NCBI GenBank assembly: GCA_019359325.1
Contig: JAHHHN010000001.1
Location: forward strand, 186,001 to 250,000
Length of the DNA stretch: 64,000 nt
Direction of reading: 5' to 3'
Source: Mojavia pulchra JT2-VF2
GTDB taxonomy: Bacteria > Cyanobacteriota > Cyanobacteriia > Cyanobacteriales > Nostocaceae
In this document: positions 57,001 to 64,000 of the stretch, in pieces
Layout of the letters: every line of letters starts with the position of its first letter
Numbering within the stretch: the stretch's first letter is position 1
The notes under the pieces: model-generated
What the model was told of the DNA's origin: nothing
The model's input: only the letters and a program-made list of their open reading frames with translations
Databases searched by the model: none
Program-made: the position numbers and the translations under genes

Positions 57001-57334
57001 AGTGTGGGCATTGGAAGCTTTTGGTGCAGCTTACACCTTACAGGAATTGCTGACGGTCAAATCAGACGATATGCAAGGTCGCAACGAAGCACTTAATGCC
57101 ATTGTCAAAGGCAAAGCAATTCCCAGGCCGGGAACGCCAGAGTCCTTTAAGGTATTGATGCGAGAGCTGCAATCATTAGGTTTAGATATTGCCGTCCACA
57201 AGGTAGAAACCCAGGCAGATGGTAGTTCCCTAGATGTAGAAGTCGATTTGATGGCAGACCAATCAGCCCGTCGCACACCACCTCGACCAACTTATGAATC
57301 TCTCTCCCGTGAGTCACTGGAAGAAGACGAATAA
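54035..57334 (+). CDS. rpoB: RNA polymerase beta subunit
   Basis: 1099 residues from ATG 54035 ([16 protein letters not shown]), preceded by AGAGG; the codons back to 53927 do not belong. Landmarks: rifampicin-pocket region [20 protein letters not shown] and [20 protein letters not shown], the [19 protein letters not shown] active-site stretch, and the C-terminal anchor [20 protein letters not shown]. The rifampicin region keeps wild-type-like bacterial residues as far as can be judged. First gene of the rpoB-rpoC1-rpoC2 cluster. Confidence 0.98.
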   Translation: MTNETYMEPAFLLPDLIEIQRSSFRWFLEEGLIEELNSFSPITDYTGKLELHFLGHNYKLKEPKYSVEEAKRRDSTYAVQMYVPTRLLNKETGDIKEQEVFIGDLPLMTDRGTFIINGAERVIVNQIVRSPGVYYKSEIDKNGRRTYSASLIPNRGAWLKFETDRNDLVWVRIDKTRKLSAQVLLKALGLSDNEIFDALRHPEYFQKTIEKEGQFSEEEALMELYRKLRPGEPPTVLGGQQLLDSRFFDPKRYDLGRVGRYKLNKKLRLSVPDTMRVLTPGDILAAVDYLINLEYDIGNIDDIDHLGNRRVRSVGELLQNQVRVGLNRLERIIRERMTVSDAEVLTPASLVNPKPLVAAIKEFFGSSQLSQFMDQTNPLAELTHKRRLSALGPGGLTRERAGFAVRDIHPSHYGRICPIETPEGPNAGLIGSLATHARVNQYGFLETPFRPVENGRVRFDVPPVYMTADEEDDLRTATGDVPVDENGYIKGPQVPVRYRQDWATTTPEQVDYVAVSPVQIVSVATSMIPFLEHDDANRALMGSNMQRQAVPLLKPERPLVGTGLEAQGARDSGMVIVSRTDGDVVYVDATEIRVRVKNSNSEIKYALSKYQRSNQDTCLNQKPLVRTGERVVAGQVLADGSSTEGGELALGQNIVVAYMPWEGYNYEDAILISERLVQDDVYTSIHIEKYEIEARQTKLGPEEITREIPNVGEDALRQLDEQGIIRIGAWVEAGDILVGKVTPKGESDQPPEEKLLRAIFGEKARDVRDNSLRVPNGEKGRVVDVRLFTREQGDELPPGANMVVRVYVAQKRKIQVGDKMAGRHGNKGIISRILPLEDMPYLPDGSPVDIVLNPLGVPSRMNVGQVFECLLGWAGQNLGVRFKITPFDEMYGEESSRRIVHGKLQEARDETGRNWVYNPDEPGKIMVFDGRTGEPFDRPVTVGVAYMLKLVHLVDDKIHARSTGPYSLVTQQPLGGKAQQGGQRFGEMEVWALEAFGAAYTLQELLTVKSDDMQGRNEALNAIVKGKAIPRPGTPESFKVLMRELQSLGLDIAVHKVETQADGSSLDVEVDLMADQSARRTPPRPTYESLSRESLEEDE

Positions 57335-57482
57335 GGATTAGGGAATAGGGCATGGGGAACAGGGCAAAGGAATTAATCTTAATGCCCTATGGTCAATGCC
57401 CAATGCTTTATTCCCAATCCCCAGTTTCAACCTTAAAACTAAATATACTCAAAACTCATAACTCAGAACTCAGCACTTAAGT
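57335..57482. repeat. Repeat-filled spacer between rpoB and rpoC1
   Basis: Holds GATTAGGGAATAGGGCATGG and its partial complement (ATTCCCAATCCCC) as an imperfect hairpin, plus CTCAGAACTCAGCACTTA short repeats. These interrupt an otherwise conserved operon without separating the genes. Confidence 0.6.
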
Positions 57483-59360
57483 ATGAGACCTGCCCAAACT
57501 AATCAGTTTGACTACGTTAAAATCGGTTTAGCATCACCAGAACGCATTCGGCAGTGGGGTGAGCGAACCTTACCTAATGGCCAAGTAGTCGGTGAAGTCA
57601 CCAAGCCCGAAACCATCAATTACCGAACTCTGAAGCCGGAAATGGACGGCTTATTCTGCGAACGCATCTTTGGCCCCGCTAAAGATTGGGAATGCCATTG
57701 CGGTAAATATAAAAGAGTGCGTCACAGAGGCATAGTCTGCGAACGTTGTGGCGTAGAAGTCACCGAATCACGGGTGCGGCGTCACCGCATGGGATATATT
57801 AAACTCGCTGCTCCTGTAGCACACGTTTGGTATCTCAAAGGCATCCCTAGCTATATTTCCATTCTGCTAGATATGCCCTTGCGGGATGTGGAACAAATAG
57901 TTTATTTCAACTCTTATGTTGTTCTTAGCCCTGGTAATGCCGAAACCTTAACCTACAAACAGCTACTTAGTGAAGACCAGTGGTTGGAAATTGAAGACCA
58001 AATTTATAGTGAAGATTCCCAGCTACAAGGTGTAGAAGTAGGTATTGGTGCTGAGGCACTGCTGCACTTGCTCGCCGATATTAATTTAGAACAAGAAGCC
58101 GAGAACTTGCGAGAAGAAATCGGCAATGCCAAAGGACAAAAACGGGCAAAGTTAATTAAACGTCTGCGGGTGATTGACAACTTTATCGCCACTGGTTCTA
58201 AACCAGAGTGGATGGTAATGGCGGTCATACCCGTGATTCCCCCTGACTTACGCCCAATGGTGCAGCTTGATGGCGGTCGGTTTGCTACAAGCGATTTGAA
58301 TGATTTGTATCGACGGGTTATTAATCGTAATAATCGTCTGGCACGCCTGCAAGAAATTTTGGCACCAGAAATTATTGTGCGTAACGAAAAGCGTATGTTG
58401 CAAGAAGCAGTAGACGCTTTGATTGACAACGGTCGTCGGGGACGCACGGTAGTAGGGGCAAATAACCGTCCCTTAAAATCTTTGTCCGACATTATTGAGG
58501 GTAAGCAAGGTCGTTTCCGGCAAAACTTGTTAGGTAAACGAGTTGACTACTCTGGACGTTCCGTAATTGTAGTGGGGCCAAAATTAAATATCCACCAGTG
58601 CGGTTTGCCCAGGGAAATGGCAATTGAGCTATTTCAACCCTTTGTGATCAATCGCTTGATTCGCAGCGGTATGGTAAACAACATCAAAGCTGCAAAAAAA
58701 CTCATATCTCGAAATGATCCCAGCGTCTGGGATGTATTAGAAGAAGTGATTGAAGGACACCCAGTGTTACTCAACCGAGCACCAACGCTGCACCGTTTGG
58801 GTATTCAAGCCTTTGAGCCAATTTTGGTAGAAGGTCGAGCCATTCAACTGCATCCCCTAGTTTGCCCAGCATTTAACGCTGACTTTGACGGCGATCAAAT
58901 GGCGGTACACGTTCCCCTGTCCTTAGAAAGTCAGGCAGAAGCGCGGTTGTTGATGCTAGCTTCTAACAATATATTGTCACCAGCTACGGGTAGACCAATT
59001 ATCACACCCAGTCAAGATATGGTGTTGGGGGCATATTACTTAACTGCTGAAAATCCCGATGCCAAAAAAGGTGCAGGACGCTACTTTGCTTCTTTGGATG
59101 ACGTAATTATGGCTTTCCAGCAAGAGCAAATTGACTTGCACGCCTATATCTATGTGCGGTTTGACGGTGAAGTAGAATCCGATCAACCAGATACAGAACC
59201 GCTGGAAGTAACAGAAAACAGCGACGGTACGCGGACTGTACTCTATAAATTCCGCCGAGTCAGAGAAGACGCCAAGGGGAATTTGCTGTCTCAGTATGTC
59301 CGCACCACACCAGGTCGTGTTATTTACAACAAGGCAATTCAGGAAGCGCTGGCAAGCTAA
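57483..59360 (+). CDS. rpoC1: RNA polymerase gamma subunit (N-terminal part of beta')
   Basis: 625 residues, the cyanobacterial and plastid form of the split beta' subunit. Zinc-binding N terminus [20 protein letters not shown], the catalytic Mg triad [12 protein letters not shown], and the clamp segment [19 protein letters not shown]. It ends at IQEALAS before rpoC2 begins 18 bp later. Its presence is a phylum marker. Full length. Confidence 0.98.
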   Translation: MRPAQTNQFDYVKIGLASPERIRQWGERTLPNGQVVGEVTKPETINYRTLKPEMDGLFCERIFGPAKDWECHCGKYKRVRHRGIVCERCGVEVTESRVRRHRMGYIKLAAPVAHVWYLKGIPSYISILLDMPLRDVEQIVYFNSYVVLSPGNAETLTYKQLLSEDQWLEIEDQIYSEDSQLQGVEVGIGAEALLHLLADINLEQEAENLREEIGNAKGQKRAKLIKRLRVIDNFIATGSKPEWMVMAVIPVIPPDLRPMVQLDGGRFATSDLNDLYRRVINRNNRLARLQEILAPEIIVRNEKRMLQEAVDALIDNGRRGRTVVGANNRPLKSLSDIIEGKQGRFRQNLLGKRVDYSGRSVIVVGPKLNIHQCGLPREMAIELFQPFVINRLIRSGMVNNIKAAKKLISRNDPSVWDVLEEVIEGHPVLLNRAPTLHRLGIQAFEPILVEGRAIQLHPLVCPAFNADFDGDQMAVHVPLSLESQAEARLLMLASNNILSPATGRPIITPSQDMVLGAYYLTAENPDAKKGAGRYFASLDDVIMAFQQEQIDLHAYIYVRFDGEVESDQPDTEPLEVTENSDGTRTVLYKFRRVREDAKGNLLSQYVRTTPGRVIYNKAIQEALAS

Positions 59361-59378
59361 CTTGGGGATGAATGACTA

Positions 59379-62300
59379 ATGACTAACGAAAACAACATTT
59401 TTCGCAATCGCGTAGTCGATAAAGGTCAACTAAGAAATTTAATTTCTTGGGCCTTTACACATTACGGCACGGCACGTACTGCTGTTATGGCGGACAAGTT
59501 GAAAGACTTGGGATTTCGCTACGCTACAAAAGCTGGGGTTTCCATCAGTGTAGATGATTTGATGGTGCCGCCTTCTAAGCGCGCGCTCCTAGAAGCAGCA
59601 GAAGAGGAAATTCGGGCTACAGAAGCTCGTTACCAACGGGGAGAAATCACCGAAGTAGAACGCTTTCAAAAGGTGATTGATACCTGGAATGGTACCAGTG
59701 AAGCGCTCAAAGACGAGGTAGTCGTCCACTTTAAAAAGACCAATCCCCTCAACTCCGTGTACATGATGGCATTTTCCGGAGCTAGGGGTAACATTTCCCA
59801 AGTGCGCCAGTTGGTGGGTATGCGGGGATTAATGGCAGATCCCCAAGGGGAAATTATTGACTTACCCATCAAAACCAACTTCCGCGAGGGGCTTACCGTA
59901 ACAGAATATATTATTTCGTCTTACGGTGCTAGAAAAGGATTAGTAGATACTGCTTTGCGGACTGCTGACTCTGGTTATCTTACCCGTCGGTTGGTGGACG
60001 TATCCCAGGATGTGATTATTCGGGAATTTGATTGCGGTACTACCAGAGGCATTCCCTTGCGGGCGATGACAGAAGGCGGCAAAACTAAAATTCGTCTATC
60101 TACACGCTTACTGGGGCGGGTAGTGGGTGCAGATGTATTACACCCAACTACAAAAGAAGTAATAGCGCCACGCAATACTCCAATTTCCGATGAATTAGCT
60201 GCAAAAATTGAAAAAGCAGGGGTAAGCGAAATTGTAGTGCGATCGCCTTTGACTTGTGAAGCAGCTCGTTCTGTATGCCAACACTGCTACGGCTGGAGTT
60301 TGGCCCACGCTAAAATGGTGGATTTGGGAGAAGCCGTCGGAATTATTGCTGCCCAAAGTATTGGTGAACCCGGAACTCAGCTAACCATGCGGACATTCCA
60401 CACAGGTGGTGTGTTTACCGGGGAAGTAGCGCAACAAGTGCGTTCCAAAATGGATGGTATTATCCGTCTGCCACGGAAATTGCGGACAAGACCATATCGT
60501 ACCCGCCACGGGGAAGATGCTTTGTTTGTTGAAGCTAACGGTATCATCCATTTGGAGCCGAAGAAAGAAGGAGGCGAAACCCCAGATAGCCAAGATATTC
60601 ATGTTACTCAAGGTTCCACACTATATATAGTTGATGGCCAGCAAGTAAAACAGGGTCAATTGCTAGCAGAAGTTGCCCTTGGTGGACGTACAACTCGTGC
60701 CAATACCGAAAAAGCTGTCAAAGATGTTGCCTCTGACTTAGCAGGAGAGGTGAAGTTTGCAGAAGTAGTACCAGAACAAAAGACAGACCGCCAAGGTAAT
60801 ACCACAACCACCGCAGCAAGGGGTGGCTTGATTTGGATTTTGTCCGGGGAAGTATATAACTTGCCTCCAGGGGCAGAATTGGTAGTCAACAATGGTGATG
60901 CGATCGCCTCCAATGGAGTTTTAGCAGAAACCAAATTAACTACCTTGCATGGTGGTGCAGTCCGCTTGCCAGAAGCTACTCCCGGTAAGAGTACCAGGGA
61001 AATAGAAATCATTACTGCTTCTGTCGTCCTAGACCAAGCCACTGTGACTGTCCAAAGCTCCCAAGGTCGCAACAACTACTTAGTCTCCACTGGCAACAAC
61101 CAAGTATTTAACCTCAGAGCTACGCCAGGCACAAAAGTACAAAATGGTCAAGTGGTAGCTGAATTAATTGATGACCGCTATCGCACTACCACTGGGGGAT
61201 TTTTAAAATTCGCAGGCGTAGAAGTTCAGAAAAAAGGTAAAGCCAAGCTAGGCTACGAAGTTGTACAGGGAGGCTCCCTACTGTGGATTCCTGAAGAAAG
61301 CCACGAAGTCAATAAAGATATATCCTTGCTGTTGGTCGAAGATGGACAGTTTGTCGAAGCTGGCACTGAGGTAGTTAAGGATATCTTCTGCCAAAACAGT
61401 GGTGTGGTCGAAGTCACCCAGAAAAACGACATCCTGCGAGAAGTGGTGATTAAACCAGGTGAACTGCTGATGGTAGATGATCCAGAAGCAGTCATGGGAC
61501 GAGATGACACCTTTGTCTACCCAGGCGAAGAATTCCAAGGTACAGTCGCCACAGAATTGCGATATATTCAGTATGTGGAATCGCCAGAAGGGCCAGCCTT
61601 GTTAAGTCGTCCAGTAGTGGAGTTTGCTGTACCTAACAATCCAGATGTGCCATCTACTACATCTGTAAGCCAGCAAACAGGGCGTTCCATTCAGTTGCGG
61701 GCCGTACAACGCTTACCTTATAAAGATTCTGAGCGTGTAAAATCCGTTGAAGGCGTAGAACTGCTACGAACCCAACTCGTATTGGAAATTGAGCAGGAAG
61801 GTGAACAAGACCACAACGCTTCTCCTTTAGCAGCCGATATTGAATTAGTACCAGATACTGAAGATCCAGATGTTCAGCGTTTACAGCTTGTTATTTTGGA
61901 GTCCTTGGTAATTCGTCGGGACATTGCTGCTGATGCTACCCAAGGCAGTACCCAGACAACTCTGGAAGTACAGGATGGGCAAACCATCGCCCCAGGTTCT
62001 GTTGTCGCCCGTACCCAAATCTTGTGTAAAGAAGGGGGTATTGTACGAGGTGTACAAAAGGGTACTGAAGCTGTGCGTCGCTGTCTAGTATTGCGCCACA
62101 GTGACATGATTACCATGAATACTACCGCTCAACCAAAGGTGAAGGCGGGTGATTTAGTAGTAGAAGGAACAGAATTAGCTCCTGGAGTCTTTTCTGAAGA
62201 ATCCGGGCAGGTAGTAGATGTTAAAAATGCCGCTGCTGGTTCTGCTACGGGTGAATCAGCTCTCACTACTCAACAATACTCTGTGACTCTCCGCGTTGGG

Positions 62301-63434
62301 CGTCCTTATCGAGTCAGTCCCGGTGCTGTATTGCAGATAGAAGATGGGGATTTGGTACAGCGCGGTGATAACTTGGTGTTGCTGGTGTTTGAACGTGCCA
62401 AAACTGGGGACATCATTCAAGGTTTGCCCCGGATTGAAGAACTACTAGAAGCCCGCAAACCCAAAGAAGCATGTATACTATGCCGTCGCGCTGGTGAAGT
62501 CAAGGTAGTTTACGGCGATGGTGATGAAGCGATCGCAATCAAAGTAGTAGAACCGAACGGAGTAGTCACAGACTATCCCCTTGGCCCCGGACAAAATTTA
62601 GTGGTGACAGATGGCTCTCATGTGTTAGCAGGGCAACCCTTAAGCGATGGGCCTTCCAATCCCCATGAAATTTTGGAAATCTTCTTTAGCTTAGGTTCTG
62701 AGGACGGAGTTTATGCTTGTGCTAGCCATGCCTTGCAAAAAGTACAAACATTCCTCGTGAACGAAGTGCAATTAGTGTATCAGTCTCAAGGGATTGATAT
62801 TGCCGATAAGCACATTGAAGTGATTGTTCGCCAAATGACCAATAAAGTACGGATAGATGATGGTGGCGACACTACCATGCTCCCCGGCGAATTGGTTGAA
62901 TTGCGTCAAGTCGAACAGGTAAATGAGGCAATGGCAATTACTGGCGGTGCTAGGGCACAGTATACCCCCGTGCTGTTGGGGATTACCAAAGCATCGTTGA
63001 ACACCGACAGCTTTATTTCCGCTGCTTCCTTCCAAGAAACAACTAGGGTACTAACAGAAGCCGCTATTGAAGGCAAATCTGATTGGCTACGGGGATTAAA
63101 AGAAAACGTGATTATCGGGCGGCTAATTCCTGCTGGAACTGGCTATAACGCCTATGAAGAAGCGGGAACCATTGATGACTATGCTGCACTTGAGAGTACC
63201 ACCGTCTTAGATGAAGTTGATGATCCGTTGGATATGGTGCTAGATGACCGCACAGCTCGCACCTATAATTTAGACTCTCCTTCCCTTGTGGAACCTGGAT
63301 TCGGCACCAGACGTGCAGAACGGTCAATTTTAGATGACGAGGATGAGTTAATTGCGGATGAAGTTACTGACCTTGTAGAAGAAGATGAAGAGGACGACTA
63401 CGAGGAAGATGACGAAGACGATTACGACGAATAA
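59379..63434 (+). CDS. rpoC2: RNA polymerase beta' subunit (C-terminal part)
   Basis: 1351 residues. Zinc site [17 protein letters not shown], trigger-loop region [19 protein letters not shown], followed by the very large SI3 insertion typical of cyanobacteria (about residues 345-985, with repeated barrel-like sandwich units such as [16 protein letters not shown]) and the C-terminal closing region [20 protein letters not shown]. The protein ends in an extremely acidic tail ([20 protein letters not shown]). Starts 18 bp after rpoC1 and ends before a strong terminator. Confidence 0.98.
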   Translation: MTNENNIFRNRVVDKGQLRNLISWAFTHYGTARTAVMADKLKDLGFRYATKAGVSISVDDLMVPPSKRALLEAAEEEIRATEARYQRGEITEVERFQKVIDTWNGTSEALKDEVVVHFKKTNPLNSVYMMAFSGARGNISQVRQLVGMRGLMADPQGEIIDLPIKTNFREGLTVTEYIISSYGARKGLVDTALRTADSGYLTRRLVDVSQDVIIREFDCGTTRGIPLRAMTEGGKTKIRLSTRLLGRVVGADVLHPTTKEVIAPRNTPISDELAAKIEKAGVSEIVVRSPLTCEAARSVCQHCYGWSLAHAKMVDLGEAVGIIAAQSIGEPGTQLTMRTFHTGGVFTGEVAQQVRSKMDGIIRLPRKLRTRPYRTRHGEDALFVEANGIIHLEPKKEGGETPDSQDIHVTQGSTLYIVDGQQVKQGQLLAEVALGGRTTRANTEKAVKDVASDLAGEVKFAEVVPEQKTDRQGNTTTTAARGGLIWILSGEVYNLPPGAELVVNNGDAIASNGVLAETKLTTLHGGAVRLPEATPGKSTREIEIITASVVLDQATVTVQSSQGRNNYLVSTGNNQVFNLRATPGTKVQNGQVVAELIDDRYRTTTGGFLKFAGVEVQKKGKAKLGYEVVQGGSLLWIPEESHEVNKDISLLLVEDGQFVEAGTEVVKDIFCQNSGVVEVTQKNDILREVVIKPGELLMVDDPEAVMGRDDTFVYPGEEFQGTVATELRYIQYVESPEGPALLSRPVVEFAVPNNPDVPSTTSVSQQTGRSIQLRAVQRLPYKDSERVKSVEGVELLRTQLVLEIEQEGEQDHNASPLAADIELVPDTEDPDVQRLQLVILESLVIRRDIAADATQGSTQTTLEVQDGQTIAPGSVVARTQILCKEGGIVRGVQKGTEAVRRCLVLRHSDMITMNTTAQPKVKAGDLVVEGTELAPGVFSEESGQVVDVKNAAAGSATGESALTTQQYSVTLRVGRPYRVSPGAVLQIEDGDLVQRGDNLVLLVFERAKTGDIIQGLPRIEELLEARKPKEACILCRRAGEVKVVYGDGDEAIAIKVVEPNGVVTDYPLGPGQNLVVTDGSHVLAGQPLSDGPSNPHEILEIFFSLGSEDGVYACASHALQKVQTFLVNEVQLVYQSQGIDIADKHIEVIVRQMTNKVRIDDGGDTTMLPGELVELRQVEQVNEAMAITGGARAQYTPVLLGITKASLNTDSFISAASFQETTRVLTEAAIEGKSDWLRGLKENVIIGRLIPAGTGYNAYEEAGTIDDYAALESTTVLDEVDDPLDMVLDDRTARTYNLDSPSLVEPGFGTRRAERSILDDEDELIADEVTDLVEEDEEDDYEEDDEDDYDE

Positions 63435-63455
63435 CTCATTTTAAAAAAGTAAAGT

Positions 63456-63489
63456 AAAGGCAAAAGAACATATTCTTTTGCCTTTTTCT
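63456..63489 (+). terminator. Intrinsic terminator of the rpo cluster
   Basis: 13-bp stem AAAGGCAAAAGAA/TTCTTTTGCCTTT around the loop CATA, followed by a T-rich tail (TTCTTTT). Located 22 bp after the rpoC2 stop. Confidence 0.88.
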
Positions 63490-63507
63490 TTTAGTTTTGA
63501 ATTTTTG

Positions 63508-63605
63508 TACCAATTCAAATCATGTTTGCGACACATAAATCATTTGTAAGGGCACAACGGTCGTTGTGCCCCTACCCATCTGTCGCATTCTTTTTCAAAT
63601 TGGTA
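63508..63605. mobile_element. MITE-like hairpin element at the end of a gene
   Basis: Ends TACCAATTCAAATCATGTTT (left) and AATGCGAC-type right end reading CAAATTGGTA, imperfectly inverted; TGCGAC occurs inside both ends. Centre is a perfect GGGCACAACG/CGTTGTGCCC stem (63550-63571). About 98 bp with no coding capacity. Its right end contains the stop of the minus-strand CBM2 gene. Confidence 0.6.
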
Positions 63606-64000
63606 TTACTTCTATCTGACTCACCGGATAATCTGAACCAAGTTTATTGGCACAAAAGCCAATATCCCGCGATTGATTTGGCTCAATGACTCGTCCCCAG
63701 TCTAAGGGAGTCACAATATATTTAGTTACCCCTTGTTGCTTAAAATTAGCATTCCAAGAGTTATTAATTCTAGCCTGATTCATTCTAAATCTCAGTTGCC
63801 AATTGCTAACTTTGGTATTAGTCTGATTTGTGATTTTTAAGTTGTAGCAAACTCCCGTTTCCCAATTGGAATAAATGTCAGTAGTAACTTTAAGCTGGAC
63901 TGGAGAAGGAGTTGGGCGGCTGGGGGGATTTGGAGGTGTGCGAATATTGCTATCTTTCCCAATTTCTCCATCGTTGTTGCTACCTTCTATAGATGGGAGT
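63595..64000 (-). CDS. Secreted protein with C-terminal CBM2 domain (partial)
   Basis: The last 134 codons of a gene that continues past the window edge. A Pro-rich linker (TPPNPPSRPTPSPVQ) joins an unseen N-terminal part to a roughly 95-residue domain: VTTDIYSNWETGVCYNLKIT, NQTNTKVSNWQLRF, NNSWNANFKQQ, TPLDWGRVIEPNQSRDIGF. The Trp spacing and the N/C Cys pair are those of CBM2 cellulose/chitin-binding modules. The missing part may be a glycoside hydrolase. The final codons (VIPI and TGA) fall inside the MITE-like repeat, so the natural C terminus was probably replaced. Confidence 0.8.
   Translation of the reverse strand, partial: LPSIEGSNNDGEIGKDSNIRTPPNPPSRPTPSPVQLKVTTDIYSNWETGVCYNLKITNQTNTKVSNWQLRFRMNQARINNSWNANFKQQGVTKYIVTPLDWGRVIEPNQSRDIGFCANKLGSDYPVSQIEVIPI

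Noticed and set aside
1-64000. tRNA, rRNA and CRISPR elements
   Set aside because: I looked through the intergenic regions for T-loop motifs and for regularly spaced repeats and found none. A tRNAscan-SE, Infernal and CRISPR search would settle this.

Overview
The window is chromosomal DNA of a cyanobacterium, most likely filamentous and heterocyst-forming (Nostocales). The RNA polymerase beta' subunit is split into rpoC1 and rpoC2. GCGATCGC (HIP1) octamers are very frequent. MenB and a CrtD-type carotenoid desaturase are present. Spacers are full of short tandem repeats and hairpin repeats of the kind known from Nostoc and Calothrix. I would not name a genus. I saw no rRNA, tRNA, CRISPR array or intact transposase gene.

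1-3.5 kb: the end of a DnaJ/CbpA-type co-chaperone gene overlapping its CbpM-like partner, then an MltA-like murein transglycosylase and a GNAT acetyltransferase. 3.6-9.9 kb is an accessory island on the minus strand: a SAM methyltransferase and an unrecognised 277-residue protein between 24-bp direct repeats, a small ribbon-helix-helix protein, a MORC/GHKL-type ATPase with an HTH protein upstream, a MazEF-like pair bracketed by 42-bp imperfect direct repeats, and a BrnTA pair whose toxin gene has a stop codon.

10-16 kb: sufE, an alpha/beta hydrolase, a CobW-family (COG0523) GTPase, a WD40 protein, a small secreted Cys protein and a ZnuA-type lipoprotein. The same 13-bp palindrome, a good Zur-box candidate, precedes both the GTPase and ZnuA genes, so a zinc-starvation response is likely encoded here. 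16.6-22.5 kb: a type I secretion pair (HlyD-like adaptor, 1000-residue ABC exporter with cNMP-binding-like and degenerate C39 domains) and an unknown protein. 23-30 kb: a decayed histidine kinase, rlmN, a tiny zinc-ribbon protein, a tandem repeat holding two 11-codon reading frames, two MITE-like elements, uvrC and a single-domain response regulator.

30-38 kb: an aminotransferase, a thioredoxin-like protein, side-by-side VIPP1 and PspA genes, a SPOR-like membrane protein, a DciA/DUF721 protein with a zinc ribbon, a Cys-rich conserved protein and menB. 38.1-41.1 kb is a second accessory patch: an Rpn/DUF4351 protein, a small fragment possibly of the same kind, and a PLD-plus-SNF2 helicase gene that is frameshifted in an A8 run and has lost its 3' end.

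41.5-53.2 kb is mostly housekeeping: a fructosamine-kinase-like protein, an M16 peptidase, crtD, a large repeat-containing membrane protein, hslO, a possible SRPBCC-like protein, a universal stress protein, hisD, rpsT and tatD. 54-63.4 kb is rpoB-rpoC1-rpoC2, closed by a strong terminator. The window ends in the 3' part of a minus-strand gene for a secreted CBM2-type carbohydrate-binding protein, whose stop codon lies inside a MITE-like repeat.
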